NCBI GenBank assembly: GCA_015075105.1
Contig: JABTUZ010000001.1
Span: 1,499,001 to 1,563,000 of the forward strand
From: Leptospiraceae bacterium
GTDB taxonomy: Bacteria; Spirochaetota; Leptospiria; Leptospirales; Leptospiraceae
Length of the DNA stretch: 64,000 nt
Reading direction: 5' to 3'
A program made the translations under genes and the position numbers. Position 1 is the first letter of the stretch; every line of letters starts with the position of its first letter. This document shows positions 1 to 8,983 of the stretch, one piece after another. The notes under the pieces were generated by a model, which saw only the letters and a program-made list of their open reading frames with translations, ran no database searches and was not told the DNA's origin.

Positions 1-496
1 AAATAAAAACTATGTACCCAGATAGCTTGACCCTCTCTGCAATTGCACCGGAAATTAGTGCAGGGGTGATTATAGCGAACATTCCCTGAAACAAAAAGTG
101 AACATATTTTGGAATCGTACCCTCTAGAGTGTTTTCGTTTATTTGCCCCAATAGAAGCATCTGAAAATCGCCGTGATAAGGGGACGACCCAGAAAAAGCA
201 AAACTATAACCAAATATCGCCCATTGTATAGAAATTACAAGAATTGCTATAAAACTATGCATCATGGTAGATAGTACGTTCTTAGATCGTACAATTCCTC
301 CATAAAATAAAGCTAAACCAGGGATCATAAAGAAGACCATTGCTGAAGAAATAATCAACCAGGCTGTATCTCCCTTATCTAAACTTGGAATAGCTGGAAC
401 TACTGCTTGTTCAATTGTATCTTGCCCAAACACTAAGTTCGGCAAAACCCCTAAAAATACGACCCAAATCAAAATAAAACGATTTTTCCACTTCAT
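1..496 (-). CDS. amt: Ammonium transporter Amt, N-terminal part (runs off the window)
   Basis: Reading leftwards from an ATG at 496, the frame stays open to the window edge. It encodes a signal-like hydrophobic N-terminus (MKWKNRFILIWVVFLG), then membrane segments with Amt/Rh hallmarks: DTAWLIISSAMVFFM, PGLALFYGGIVR, IQWAIFGYSFAFS, FQGMFAIITPALISGAIAER. Amt proteins are trimeric inner-membrane channels that take up ammonium for glutamine synthesis. An AGGATGG Shine-Dalgarno lies just upstream of the ATG. Only about 165 residues are visible; the C-terminal two thirds are outside the window. No glnK/PII gene is seen on the side that is visible. Confidence 0.93.
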   Translation of the reverse strand, partial: MKWKNRFILIWVVFLGVLPNLVFGQDTIEQAVVPAIPSLDKGDTAWLIISSAMVFFMIPGLALFYGGIVRSKNVLSTMMHSFIAILVISIQWAIFGYSFAFSGSSPYHGDFQMLLLGQINENTLEGTIPKYVHFLFQGMFAIITPALISGAIAERVKLSGYIVFI

Positions 497-730
497 ACAA
501 TCCATCCTGTGTAATAAATTTACTATATAAACTTGAATGCAATAATTGTGCCAATTATAGCACAGTGCCTCTAAAAATATAAAATTTTTTCATCTTTTCT
601 GATTTTTTAGTCCATGCAAAAAAATTTCTATGAATAAAATGAAAATTTAAGAATTACAAAATATTGGTCTAAGGAATAAAGTGTAAAATTCGATTGTAGC
701 CTTTTTTTAGGATTTTGGAGGAGCTTTCAT

Positions 731-931
731 TTGACTGTTAACGGAAAAATTTTCGATTTTTTATCTAAAAAGATACATACTATTGACGATTTATTGGATC
801 ACCTCAATCTATCTAAAAATAGCGTAGCCATAGAAAAAAATGGATCTATTGTAGATAAAGAAAATTGGCCAATAGAAAAGATTTCCTCATCCGATTCTAT
901 TGAAATAATTCGATTTGTAGGCGGGGGATAA
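731..931 (+). CDS. thiS: Sulfur carrier protein ThiS
   Basis: A 66-residue protein with the ubiquitin-like ThiS pattern: an N-terminal beta strand (MTVNGKIFDF), a helix (TIDDLLDHLNL), a second strand with AIEKNGSIV, and a C-terminal Gly-Gly tail (RFVGGG). In the family this tail is adenylated by ThiF and converted to thiocarboxylate as sulfur donor for the thiazole of thiamine. The start is TTG at 731, supported by a strong GGAGGAG about seven bases upstream. It lies 6 bp before thiE. No thiF, thiG or thiH is visible, so the rest of the pathway must be elsewhere. Confidence 0.85.
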   Translation: MTVNGKIFDFLSKKIHTIDDLLDHLNLSKNSVAIEKNGSIVDKENWPIEKISSSDSIEIIRFVGGG

Positions 932-937
932 TTTTTT

Positions 938-1633
938 TTGAAAAATTTTTCAAAACCGATTGGACTCTACCCAATTTTAGATTTAGACTATTGCACACTC
1001 AATTCTATTGAACCAGAAAACTTAATCGAGTTATGGGAGTCTAAGTCCGAATACATCCCGTTTTTTCAACTTAGAGGCAAATCCTTTTCCGAAAAAGAAT
1101 ACTCCGATAAGTATTTCTATTTTCTAAAAAAAATAAAAAATCTTCCAATCATAATTAATGATTTTTGGAAATTTGCAATCCGTGAAAAGGCTTATGGGCT
1201 GCACTTAGGGAAAGAAGACTTTGAAACTTTAACAAGGACAGAAAAAGAAGAATTATTTTCTTCTAACATCATAAAAGGCACATCCTCCCACAGTGTTTCA
1301 GACTTAGAAAATCTAAGTCCACAAGATTGGGACTATTCTGGAATTGGACCCATTTTCCCCACAAACACGAAAAGAAGTGATTATCCTGTTCTGGGAGCAG
1401 AATTTCTAAATTCGGCTAAATTGCATTCTAAAATTGCACTGGCTCCAATCGGTGGAATCTCTGAAAACAATTTAGAATCGGTATTTTTTTCAGGGAATTT
1501 TTTTCCAGCATCCATTAGCGCATTTGCAAAAGAAAAAAGATTTGAAAAATGTATTTCAATAATTAAAAAATCTCTTGTCCAATTAGAAAGAAAAACTGAA
1601 AATGGAAATTATGAAAAAAATAACTACTTCTAA
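938..1633 (+). CDS. thiE: Thiamine-phosphate synthase ThiE-like
   Basis: This 231-residue TIM-barrel protein shows the thiamine-phosphate synthase signatures in order: FQLRGK near residue 45, PIIINDFW, YGLHLGKEDF, IKGTSSHS, the pyrophosphate-binding GIGPIFPTNTKR, and LAPIGGISENN. ThiE joins hydroxymethylpyrimidine pyrophosphate to thiazole phosphate. Its position directly behind thiS supports the thiamine role. The start is TTG at 938 within a T-rich spacer without a strong SD, so translation may be coupled to thiS. Its end overlaps the start of the aldehyde dehydrogenase gene. The helper protein TenI is a paralogous alternative, but the intact motifs favour ThiE. Confidence 0.82.
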   Translation: MKNFSKPIGLYPILDLDYCTLNSIEPENLIELWESKSEYIPFFQLRGKSFSEKEYSDKYFYFLKKIKNLPIIINDFWKFAIREKAYGLHLGKEDFETLTRTEKEELFSSNIIKGTSSHSVSDLENLSPQDWDYSGIGPIFPTNTKRSDYPVLGAEFLNSAKLHSKIALAPIGGISENNLESVFFSGNFFPASISAFAKEKRFEKCISIIKKSLVQLERKTENGNYEKNNYF

Positions 1634-3176
1634 CCTAAAGAAAAAATCGATTTCTTTAAAAATTTCTAAGACTTCTAAAATTTCTAAAAAGAAAACCAAA
1701 GAAATGTTCACCGTACTAAATCCGGCAACACTAAAACCAATCGGGGAGCTGCCTGTATTTAGTCGAGAAATGGTAGAAGAGAAAATTTTAATCGCCAAGA
1801 AAGAATACTCCACATGGTCCAAACTTTCTTTAAAAGATAGGTCCAAAATTATCCTTAAATTTCGTAAAATCTTGGCTCAGAGTAGAGAAGAAATGATTTC
1901 TACTATTTGCGAAGAAACTGGAAAAACCAGAATGGACGCACTTATAGAAGTATTTGCAGAGTGCGAAGCCACAACCTACGTTGCAAAAAAAGGAATCAAA
2001 TACTTATCTAATGAAAAAAGATCTTCCGGTCTTATGCAAATGAAAAGCTGTTATGTAAACTATCACCCTTTTGGAGTTGTAGGAATTATTTCCCCTTGGA
2101 ATTACCCTCTTATCTTAAGTCTAAATCCAATCCTAAATGCACTAATGGCAGGGAACACTGTTGTGATAAAACCCTCAGAGATCACTCCATACACTACTCT
2201 AAAAGTACAAGAATTTTTTAAAAGAGCCGGACTCCCAGATGGTGCATTGCAAGTGATTACAGGTAAAGGTGAAACAGGCGCAGCACTCGTTGAATCTAAA
2301 AATACAGACATGATCTGCTTCACAGGATCCACAAGAACAGGTAGGATCATAGGTGAGGCTTGCGGAAAAATGTTAAAGCCTGTCATCTTGGAGCTTGGTG
2401 GAAAAGACCCAATGATTGTATTTGAAGACGCTGATCTTGTAAGAGCTGCCAAAGGTGCGCTTTGGGGAGGTTTTTTTAATTCGGGACAAACTTGTATTTC
2501 TGTAGAAAGAGTCTATGTAGAAAAATCTGTTTTCCAGAAATTTATTGAAATAGTAAAAAATGAATACAATCACGTAAGGCAAGGTCTTACAGAGAATTTC
2601 CCAAGCGTGGGGTCTATGACTTTTGATAAACAAGTCGAAATTGTAGAGTCTCACTACTCTGACGCTAAAAAGAAAGGTGCCAATCTAATTCTCGGAGGAT
2701 CAAGAAAACTCGGACACGATGGACTCTTCCATGAGCCATCTGTAGTTGTAAATGTAAGCCATGAAATGAAAATCATGAAAGAAGAAACTTTCGGACCAGA
2801 AATCGCTATTATGGAATTTTCAAGCGAAGAGGAAGCGATAAACTTAGCCAACGACACAAACTATGGACTCAACGCATCAGTCTGGACGAAAGATTCAAAA
2901 AAAGCGAAAAGAGTCGCTGAGAGTATAAAATCAGGGTCAGTTTGTATTAATGATTGCCTGACAAATTACATGATCTCTGATCTTCCTTTTGGCGGGTTTA
3001 AAGAAAGTGGCCTTGGAAGAGTGCACGGGAAAGAAGGAATTCGTGCATTTGCTCAATCCCAATCTATTATGAAGAATAGATGGTTTTGGATATTTAAAAA
3101 AGAACTATGGTGGTTTCCTTACTCTAAAAGAATTTATAACCTATTTTCAAAAGCTGTGGACTTACTCTTTGGATAA
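1602..3176 (+). CDS. NAD(P)-dependent aldehyde dehydrogenase with C-terminal hydrophobic tail
   Basis: The 524-residue protein carries the class I aldehyde dehydrogenase signatures: GVVGIISPWNYPL (cofactor binding), FTGSTRTGR, LELGGKDP with general base Glu264, NSGQTCIS with catalytic Cys298, and EETFGPEIAI. Family members oxidise aldehydes to acids; the substrate cannot be read from the sequence. A C-terminal extension, RWFWIFKKELWWFPYSKR, is aromatic and basic and could anchor it to the membrane, as in fatty-aldehyde dehydrogenases (inference). The first 34 residues are Lys/Ser-rich. Starts at 1602 and 1611 both overlap thiE, and a later ATG at 1704 is also possible. Confidence 0.88.
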   Translation: MEIMKKITTSNLKKKSISLKISKTSKISKKKTKEMFTVLNPATLKPIGELPVFSREMVEEKILIAKKEYSTWSKLSLKDRSKIILKFRKILAQSREEMISTICEETGKTRMDALIEVFAECEATTYVAKKGIKYLSNEKRSSGLMQMKSCYVNYHPFGVVGIISPWNYPLILSLNPILNALMAGNTVVIKPSEITPYTTLKVQEFFKRAGLPDGALQVITGKGETGAALVESKNTDMICFTGSTRTGRIIGEACGKMLKPVILELGGKDPMIVFEDADLVRAAKGALWGGFFNSGQTCISVERVYVEKSVFQKFIEIVKNEYNHVRQGLTENFPSVGSMTFDKQVEIVESHYSDAKKKGANLILGGSRKLGHDGLFHEPSVVVNVSHEMKIMKEETFGPEIAIMEFSSEEEAINLANDTNYGLNASVWTKDSKKAKRVAESIKSGSVCINDCLTNYMISDLPFGGFKESGLGRVHGKEGIRAFAQSQSIMKNRWFWIFKKELWWFPYSKRIYNLFSKAVDLLFG

Positions 3177-3187
3177 ATATAAAAAAT

Positions 3188-3844
3188 TTACTCGATCAAC
3201 TGATCCAATTTTTTGATAATCTTATATTTTTCTCTTATAGTGACAAATATATCGTCTATTGCGAGTAGGTCTTCTTTATTTTTTAAAATTTTTTCTCTTG
3301 GCTCGATTAAAAACCCTGTAAAATATACCTTGGATGAGTGGTTTAATACAAGATCGTTTTGCTCAAACTTGGTATCTAAACCTACTCGAATTGCCTTCCA
3401 ACCTTGAAAAGTTAAATTGGATATAAATATTTTATGCACTTCACCTTTTACATCTATTAAATAAAAGAAAACCCTGGAACCATTCCCTGAAGAATATATA
3501 TGAAAAGTAAACTCTTTTACAAATTCCCCAATTTCTAAAGGTTTATCAAAAAATATCTCCACCGGAAAAGTATTGCCTGTAGAAAAAAATCGAAGTAGTA
3601 GGCTCCTAGTTGAATTTGGAATCGGTGCAGTTACATTCCTGCTCATTCTAACTTCTGGAGAATTCTCCTCATTCCCGATGATTCTCAAATTTTTATGAGA
3701 TAGAGAGTTTTTTTCAAAATCTTCGATGTTTTTTATCCTCCAAACCCTTTCTGATAGATTTTCATCCGCAAACACAGAAAAATTACTATATAAAAATATA
3801 TGATAAATACAAAAAAAATTTATAAAAAGAAAATATTTATACAT
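3188..3844 (-). CDS. FlaA-like flagellar filament sheath protein
   Basis: A 218-residue secreted protein with an N-terminal hydrophobic signal segment. The mature part resembles spirochaete FlaA, the outer-layer protein of the periplasmic flagellar filament: a VWRIKNIEDFE opening, central beta-rich strands (VEIFFDKPLEIGEFVKEFTF, VFFYLIDVKGEV), the FQGWKAIRV segment and the late AIDDIFVTIRE motif. FlaA coats the FlaB core in the periplasm and affects cell shape and motility. The gene is monocistronic, convergent with the aldehyde dehydrogenase (11 bp apart) and divergent from the OmpL47-like gene. The assignment is by pattern only; another small jelly-roll secreted protein remains possible. 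Confidence 0.6.
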   Translation of the reverse strand: MYKYFLFINFFCIYHIFLYSNFSVFADENLSERVWRIKNIEDFEKNSLSHKNLRIIGNEENSPEVRMSRNVTAPIPNSTRSLLLRFFSTGNTFPVEIFFDKPLEIGEFVKEFTFHIYSSGNGSRVFFYLIDVKGEVHKIFISNLTFQGWKAIRVGLDTKFEQNDLVLNHSSKVYFTGFLIEPREKILKNKEDLLAIDDIFVTIREKYKIIKKLDQLIE

Positions 3845-3853
3845 TTCTCTATC

Positions 3854-3881
3854 TTGACAATAGCATTACACACTGTAATAT
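3854..3881 (+). promoter_or_regulatory. Sigma-70-type promoter of the OmpL47-like gene
   Basis: A perfect -35 TTGACA (3854-3859) is separated by 16 bp from a -10 TAATAT (3876-3881). This would start a transcript around 3888, with an AGGAG Shine-Dalgarno before the ATG at 3927. The sequence is seen directly; activity is inferred. Confidence 0.65.
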
Positions 3882-3926
3882 GGACTAAAATCAACTAAAT
3901 AAATCACATATTAGGAGAAAAAATCG

Positions 3927-4943
3927 ATGAAACAGTCATCACTTATAAAAATATTTGTTTTGTCCGCATTGATATTCGTATTTTCAATAGTCGGTCAAGA
4001 TGCACCAGGCAATACAAACGCAGATAACCCCGAAGCCAATACAAGCCCACAAACAAAACCAGAAGATAAGCCAAAGAATGATCCAGCATCAGACCAACCA
4101 GCTACAGCTTCTGCAATTTTTGTAAATTCAAAAACCTCATTTGAGCTTAAAGCAACTGACGACAATACTCAAGTCGAGTATATCGAATACAGAATCAATG
4201 GAGGAGAATTCCAAAAATATAGTACACCTATTTCTTTATCAGAGGAAGGTCAAACTACAATCAACTACCGTGCTGTAGACAAGGCAGAAAATAAAGAGCC
4301 TTTAAAAGCGCTTATCGTTATTGTAGATAACACTAACCCAAGTGTTGCGATTGCACCCAGTGAGCCTCCATTTATACTTGAAGGAAAAAATTTTGCTTCT
4401 CCAAAGACAACTTATACTTTCAAGGCAGACGATAAGGTTTCCGGTGTAAAAAAAATTGAGTATCAAATTGACAACGAAACAAAACAAGAATACACTAACC
4501 AAGCAATCAAAATTGAAAAATCAGGAATGCACGTTGTAAAGTTTTCAGCAACCGACAACGCAGGAAATACTAGCAATGAGTCAACTTACATTATCAATGT
4601 TGACGACACAAAGCCTACCGTTGAATTAAAAGAATCTATTCCTTTTCTTACAGTTGATGGAAAGAATTACTCTAAAAAAGGCACAACAATTTCTGCAAAA
4701 GCTACAGATAACGAAAGTGGAGTCTTTAAGGTTTTAATCAAGATTGATTCAGCTTCTGATTTTACACCCTACACAGAGCCAGTGTCTATCACTACTCAAG
4801 GTGAGCACAGTATCGAAGCAAAAGCTATTGATAACGTAGGTAACGAAAGCGAAGTAAAGAAAATTACATTCTTCTCTGATGTAACACCTCCATCTACCAC
4901 TATCAAGACAATCGCTCCATCTTCAACACCACCAGCTCAGTAG
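3927..4943 (+). CDS. OmpL47-type repeat surface/secreted protein
   Basis: A 338-residue protein with a signal peptide (cleavage probably around FSIVGQD), a Pro/Asn/Asp-rich linker to about residue 55, then three roughly 90-residue repeats. Each repeat ends with a variant of the pattern T-hydrophobic-A-x-D-x-A/V-G-N (RAVDKAENK, SATDNAGNTS, KAIDNVGNES) and includes a YxID/YRINGG strand. This is the OmpL47-type repeat found in leptospiral outer-membrane and surface proteins, some reported to bind host matrix proteins. The tail is Pro/Ser/Thr-rich. It has its own promoter and a strong terminator, so it is probably a well expressed single gene. Ligand and exact location are unknown. Confidence 0.72.
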   Translation: MKQSSLIKIFVLSALIFVFSIVGQDAPGNTNADNPEANTSPQTKPEDKPKNDPASDQPATASAIFVNSKTSFELKATDDNTQVEYIEYRINGGEFQKYSTPISLSEEGQTTINYRAVDKAENKEPLKALIVIVDNTNPSVAIAPSEPPFILEGKNFASPKTTYTFKADDKVSGVKKIEYQIDNETKQEYTNQAIKIEKSGMHVVKFSATDNAGNTSNESTYIINVDDTKPTVELKESIPFLTVDGKNYSKKGTTISAKATDNESGVFKVLIKIDSASDFTPYTEPVSITTQGEHSIEAKAIDNVGNESEVKKITFFSDVTPPSTTIKTIAPSSTPPAQ

Positions 4944-4967
4944 TAAATACGAGTCTGTTATATGAAA

Positions 4968-4998
4968 AGAGCGCCTGTTTAAGGTGCTCTTTTTTTTT
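4968..4998 (+). terminator. Rho-independent terminator of the OmpL47-like gene
   Basis: An 8-bp stem, AGAGCGCC with GGTGCTCT (one G-T wobble) and a 7-base loop, is followed by eight Ts. It begins 24 bases after the stop codon. Confidence 0.88.
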
Positions 4999-5002
4999 AA
5001 AG

Positions 5003-5489
5003 TTAGATTTTTTTGAATTTTTTCTCTTTTTCGTCGGGTTTATGTCGTTTTAGTCTATTATATCGGGTAGTTTTTCTCTTGGAGAGGTAAGCTCCCCCCG
5101 CAATCGTGGTTACCGGGGTGGGAACTCCATTCTCGAAGAATCTGGTGAGGAGAATTATGTCCCATTCGGCAAGGTCAAGCACTAACAGAAGAGTAAAAGA
5201 GCGGTCTTGTGGTGCCGTGCCAGTCTGCAAGAATGCCAAGCTCAATCCAGTCATCGTTATTTGGGGTAAATTACTTCTTCTGCAAATTTTGTCCGACTTT
5301 TCTGTAAGCCTTTTCACCCTCTCCATCTTCTCAAATACACTTTCAAAGAATCACGTTTCTGTATCTATTCAACAGTGCGCAAATATTTTCGTCTCGAAAA
5401 ACCTGTCGTTCTTCTATTAAACTCGTCCATGTATTTTGCCGGAACAAAGCAAGATCTGATTGTGTTTCTTGTAAATTTTGTAGGTTCAT
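5003..5489 (-). pseudogene. Frameshifted DUF1564 family gene (copy A)
   Basis: Read leftwards from an ATG at 5489, this stretch matches the copy at 31981-32319 base by base, including a segment encoding LLNRYRNVIL, but the frame changes several times. The C-terminal half is intact in one frame and contains LDLAEWDIILL, ENGVPTPVTTIAGGAYLSKR and RYNRLKRHKPDE. I recognise this as DUF1564, a family of unknown function multiplied in Leptospira genomes. At least three indels are needed to restore one reading frame, so no full-length protein is made. Upstream (right) lies the same repeated leader as in front of the 32-kb copy. Confidence 0.72.
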
Positions 5490-5589
5490 AAATTTCATCC
5501 TTAAGTAAATTTTTCTTTGCTCTGAACTATAAGGTAAAAAAGTTTGCTTTAGATAAAAAATTTTGCAATTTTTGGAAAATTTTTTTAGC

Positions 5590-5830
5590 ACGAAAAAGTC
5601 CCAAATCTGTACTAAAGGCGTAAACTCTGAAATTTTCTAAAAAATTGGAGTTCCCACATTTTGCGTGAAAGGTGAACAATTGGTATAAAACATGCACTTT
5701 ACTGAAAAGAGTGGAGATCCCACATTTTAGCACGAAAAGTGCAAAAACTGCACTAAAAACGGAAACTCAAAACCTTATCCTAAAAGATAAATCTATTAAA
5801 AAAGATTTCAGCCCTCTCCACTAATCTTCT
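5590..5830. repeat. Dispersed leader repeat, copy 1
   Basis: Positions 5647-5728 reappear almost unchanged at 32638-32720, 27 kb away, differing by about one substitution and one T in a run. The block starts and ends with GGAG(T/A)TCCCACATTTT. It is followed by a segment (5718-5830) holding the near-palindrome GCACGAAAAGTGC and CTGCACTAAAA, also found at the other locus. In both places it lies upstream of a DUF1564 gene on the minus strand. It is non-coding in all frames and may be a leader, promoter region or passive recombination product. Confidence 0.75.
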
Positions 5831-5903
5831 GAATAGCCCCACTGAGTAGCCTATATAGATAAAAATAGTTTGACTCATCTTAAATATTAAAAATCCTTTA
5901 TAC

Positions 5904-6674
5904 ATGGAACCTGATAATGCAAAGTTTAATTCAGCCATAACATATTCTGAAAATAAAGAATTTGAAGAAGCTATTAAAGTTTTAACTAGGCTATTGGAGA
6001 ACGACCCGGATAATGTCTCTTTGCATATTGAAAGAGGAATGGCATACATTGAGTTGGAAGATGATCACAACTCAATAAAAGATTTACAACAAGCAGTAAA
6101 TTTAAGCCCTGAGAATCCAATATCTCATTATACGCTTGGGCTAGCGTACATGACATTTCATCTTCCTGAAAAAGCGATCTCAGAATTTGAAGATGCAATT
6201 AATCTAAGCGATGACGAAGATGAACAAATTATCGGAGAGTCACTATTTCAATTAGGCAATGTTTTTTTTAATGTACAGGACTTAAATAGAGCAAGTAAAT
6301 TTTTTGAAGAGGCAATAGCCTATCTTCCGGAGCATATTTATGCAAATTGCAATCTTGGAATTTGTCTCACCGAATTGGGAGAGCCTGAATCTGCCTTAAT
6401 TTATTTTGATAAAATTTTAAACTCAAACAACAAAGTCTCAAATGCGCTGTTTGGAAGAGCTTGTGCTTACGCTATTTTGACAGATTTTGAAAGTGCAATT
6501 AGGGATTATTTAGACTATTTAAAATTAGTCCCCGAAGATGGATGTGTATGGTTGTATTTAGGGAATTGTTACATGGAATTAAAAGATACGATCAGTGCAC
6601 ATAACGCATGGATAAAAGCAGAAACGTTAGGCGAAATGCGTGCATCTATAAGAATAAAAGAAAACTCAATATGA
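5904..6674 (+). CDS. Tetratricopeptide repeat protein
   Basis: A 256-residue protein made almost wholly of TPR helices. At least six 34-residue units are visible with the A/G-x-A-Y and P hallmarks (FEEAIKVLTRLLENDPDN, NSIKDLQQAVNLSPENP, EKAISEFEDAINL, NRASKFFEEAIAYLPEH, ESALIYFDKILNSN, ESAIRDYLDYLKLVPED). No signal peptide or membrane segment is seen, so it is probably a cytoplasmic scaffold. Its stop overlaps the start of the downstream acyltransferase by four bases (ATGA), implying translational coupling. No clear Shine-Dalgarno precedes the ATG. The partner is unknown. Confidence 0.85.
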   Translation: MEPDNAKFNSAITYSENKEFEEAIKVLTRLLENDPDNVSLHIERGMAYIELEDDHNSIKDLQQAVNLSPENPISHYTLGLAYMTFHLPEKAISEFEDAINLSDDEDEQIIGESLFQLGNVFFNVQDLNRASKFFEEAIAYLPEHIYANCNLGICLTELGEPESALIYFDKILNSNNKVSNALFGRACAYAILTDFESAIRDYLDYLKLVPEDGCVWLYLGNCYMELKDTISAHNAWIKAETLGEMRASIRIKENSI

Positions 6675-7579
6675 AAAAATTTTCTAATCTTATATTATTT
6701 TTAACTGCAAGTGTATTTTATTTTCCCTTCAGAATTCTTCCCTACAGGGTTTGTTTGTTTCTTGGAGTTTGTATCGTAAACTTTTTTTATCCATTTGCAA
6801 AAAAGCATAAAAAGATCGCAAAAGAAAATCTATGTTTTGCTTTTCCGACAAAAACCGAAAAAGAAATCTCTGATCTTGTAAAAAAACACTTCCGTCATAT
6901 CGGCATTCTTCTCGGTAGTACGTTGTTCGCACCGAGGATAGACAAAAAATGGGTAAATAAGTATTTAATCTATGAAGAGAAATCTCTTGAGCTTGAAAAA
7001 AAAATTCGAGCCGAGAATAAATCTGCCGTCATTGTAATGGGTCACCTTGGAGTTTGGGAAATTTTTGTTCAACTTGTTGGGCTTCGTTTTCAAGGAGTGG
7101 GAATGTACAAAAAAATCAGAAATCCATTAGTTGACTCTATGATTTTTAAAATGCGTTCCAAAAATAAAATTATTCTGTACCCGATGGAAGAATCCGTGTC
7201 TGTACTAAAGGCAATCAAGAAAGGATATTGGACTGCTTTTGGTCCGGATCAAAACGCAGGAAAAGCCGGAATTTTTATTAATTTTTTCAATCGGCCAGCG
7301 TCAACTTATGTTGGCCCTGTGATGATGGCTTACGCTGCAAATTCGAGATTACTTTTTTACTCAATTACAAGCCTTGAAAAAGGAAGGGTCTTAATGAGGA
7401 TGAAAGACATTGGGTTTATCGAAAAAGAGAAATTTGAAACAAAAGAAAAAGCACTTCGGTTTTACACAGAAAAATGGGTGAAGTTATTGGAAGAAGAAAT
7501 AAAGCTATTCCCCGAACAGTACTTTTGGGTTCACAGAAGGTGGAGAACTAAGCCTGGAGATTTTCCCGATCAAAAATAA
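6671..7579 (+). CDS. lpxL: Lipid A biosynthesis acyltransferase (LpxL/HtrB family)
   Basis: A 302-residue protein with an N-terminal membrane anchor (FSNLILFLTASVFYFPF) and the family motifs: KKHKKIAKENL, the catalytic HX4E as GHLGVWE, the GPDQNAGKAGIFINFF loop and the C-terminal EQYFWVHRRWRTKP. LpxL-type enzymes add secondary acyl chains to the Kdo-lipid A precursor at the inner membrane, in keeping with leptospires making LPS. I start it at 6671, where its ATG overlaps the TPR stop. Acyl specificity (LpxL, LpxM or LpxP type) cannot be told. Confidence 0.88.
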   Translation: MKKFSNLILFLTASVFYFPFRILPYRVCLFLGVCIVNFFYPFAKKHKKIAKENLCFAFPTKTEKEISDLVKKHFRHIGILLGSTLFAPRIDKKWVNKYLIYEEKSLELEKKIRAENKSAVIVMGHLGVWEIFVQLVGLRFQGVGMYKKIRNPLVDSMIFKMRSKNKIILYPMEESVSVLKAIKKGYWTAFGPDQNAGKAGIFINFFNRPASTYVGPVMMAYAANSRLLFYSITSLEKGRVLMRMKDIGFIEKEKFETKEKALRFYTEKWVKLLEEEIKLFPEQYFWVHRRWRTKPGDFPDQK

Positions 7580-7651
7580 TTTTCCACCTGCCATAAAATC
7601 ATTTTTGGCTAAAAATGAAAAAAACTATTTTAGGGTTTATGCAGAAGTGTC

Positions 7652-8950
7652 TCAATTTTTTCCGGAAAGTTTTTCAGATAAGTATAAAAATGAGTCTTCT
7701 CTAATTTTTTCTAAGTCTGTAAAAGCTACTCCAATGGACTCTGCCAGTTCATACTCTTTTTGAATATTTGTATCGAAAATCCCAGAATCATCTGTTCCGA
7801 TAGTTACCCTTAATCCTTTTTCGATAAATCTTTTTAACGGGTGGTTTTCTTTTTTTTCCATCCTGCCTATCCTAAGATTAGAGGTCGGACAAGACTCAAT
7901 AACCGTTTTATTTTCCGCAAGTTTTTTCATTGCAAATTCCTGAAAGGTTTTCAATTCCATTTCTGAATAACTATCAAATAAGGTAGTAACCAATTCGTCT
8001 AAGTTTCTATTTTGTAAATTTCCCAACTCTACTATTTTTTTTTCAATTGGTTGCAAACTCCCAAACTTACCTATTTCTTTATAGTTGTCTATTTCAAATT
8101 TTAGCTCGTCTATTCTTTCAGAAACTTTTTCTACAAAATTTTTCCCGGTAAATATTTTTGGATCTAATCCGAGAGCAAGGCAATGCCCAAGCCTGTGAGC
8201 TCCATTTTTTGAAGTCTCATAAATCCACCGTACTGTAGAAATCGGGGTCTTATCCCCAAAACTTTCCCCTACATGGTAAAGAATAGAAAGGGCGTATTGA
8301 GGTTCTATTAAGTTATCAGAATTTACAGTTTGAAAAAAGTCTTTTTTTTCTTTTGGAGGAAAATTTTCTTCTACTCCGCAAAAATCGATACCGACCAAAT
8401 ATTTTCTAACTACTTCGCTATTTTTCATGCAGTTTTTTAGCCATTTGTATTGTGTATAAAAATCCCCGTCTCTATGTAGTGAAACAATGAGTCTTCCTTG
8501 GATTTTTTCCAAAACCCCTTCTGCTTCTTTTAGTCCTTCGCAGGCCGTAATTGTTTTTTCGTGGTAGCCTTTTTCTGTTTCTAATGGAGAATACATAATT
8601 CTATACTCTGAAAAACTCGCCCCAAAAGACATATCTTTTCGCATAACGTCCATACAGACTCTTTTAATTTCTTCCGGTTGAAACTTTGTCAAAGCAATTA
8701 CCAAATTGAACTTGGATTGAAACTCTAAAAAAGGTGCTCTCGACTTAAAATGGGACAATTTTTTAAATTCATTAATATCTCCGTATTTCAAAAAAAAAGT
8801 ATTTGGATCGATTTTTTCATGAAAAAGCTTTTCGTGTAATTCAATAAATATATCCCAACGAGGAGTAGGATTTTCTTTCCCTATTTGCAAAAGTATTTCT
8901 GCATCAATTGCCCCGTATAAATGGGAATGCAAGTCACAATATTTATTCAT
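7652..8950 (-). CDS. Adenosine deaminase-like amidohydrolase
   Basis: A 432-residue protein with the metal-binding pattern of the adenosine/AMP deaminase superfamily: DLHSHLYGAI (HxH) at the N-terminus, HVGESFGD (His plus catalytic Glu), GAHRLGHCLAL (His), the ESCPTSNLRIG segment and TIGTDDSGIF, where the Asp pair completes the zinc site. Such enzymes hydrolytically deaminate purine nucleosides or related bases. It is longer than bacterial Add (about 340 residues), with extra helical sequence around residues 280-330, so the true substrate may differ. It converges with the acyltransferase gene. Confidence 0.82.
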   Translation of the reverse strand: MNKYCDLHSHLYGAIDAEILLQIGKENPTPRWDIFIELHEKLFHEKIDPNTFFLKYGDINEFKKLSHFKSRAPFLEFQSKFNLVIALTKFQPEEIKRVCMDVMRKDMSFGASFSEYRIMYSPLETEKGYHEKTITACEGLKEAEGVLEKIQGRLIVSLHRDGDFYTQYKWLKNCMKNSEVVRKYLVGIDFCGVEENFPPKEKKDFFQTVNSDNLIEPQYALSILYHVGESFGDKTPISTVRWIYETSKNGAHRLGHCLALGLDPKIFTGKNFVEKVSERIDELKFEIDNYKEIGKFGSLQPIEKKIVELGNLQNRNLDELVTTLFDSYSEMELKTFQEFAMKKLAENKTVIESCPTSNLRIGRMEKKENHPLKRFIEKGLRVTIGTDDSGIFDTNIQKEYELAESIGVAFTDLEKIREDSFLYLSEKLSGKN

Positions 8951-8983
8951 AAAAGCGTAATGACCAAATTAAAAATATTTTTT

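Noticed and set aside
497-730. A possible TPP riboswitch ahead of thiS.
   Set aside because: No CTGAGA-type thi-box core or matching distal motif is present; the spacer is simply AT-rich.
6608-6670. An upstream start for the LpxL-type gene inside the TPR gene.
   Set aside because: The ATG at 6671 overlaps the TPR stop and begins right before the membrane anchor; the extension is out-of-frame TPR sequence.
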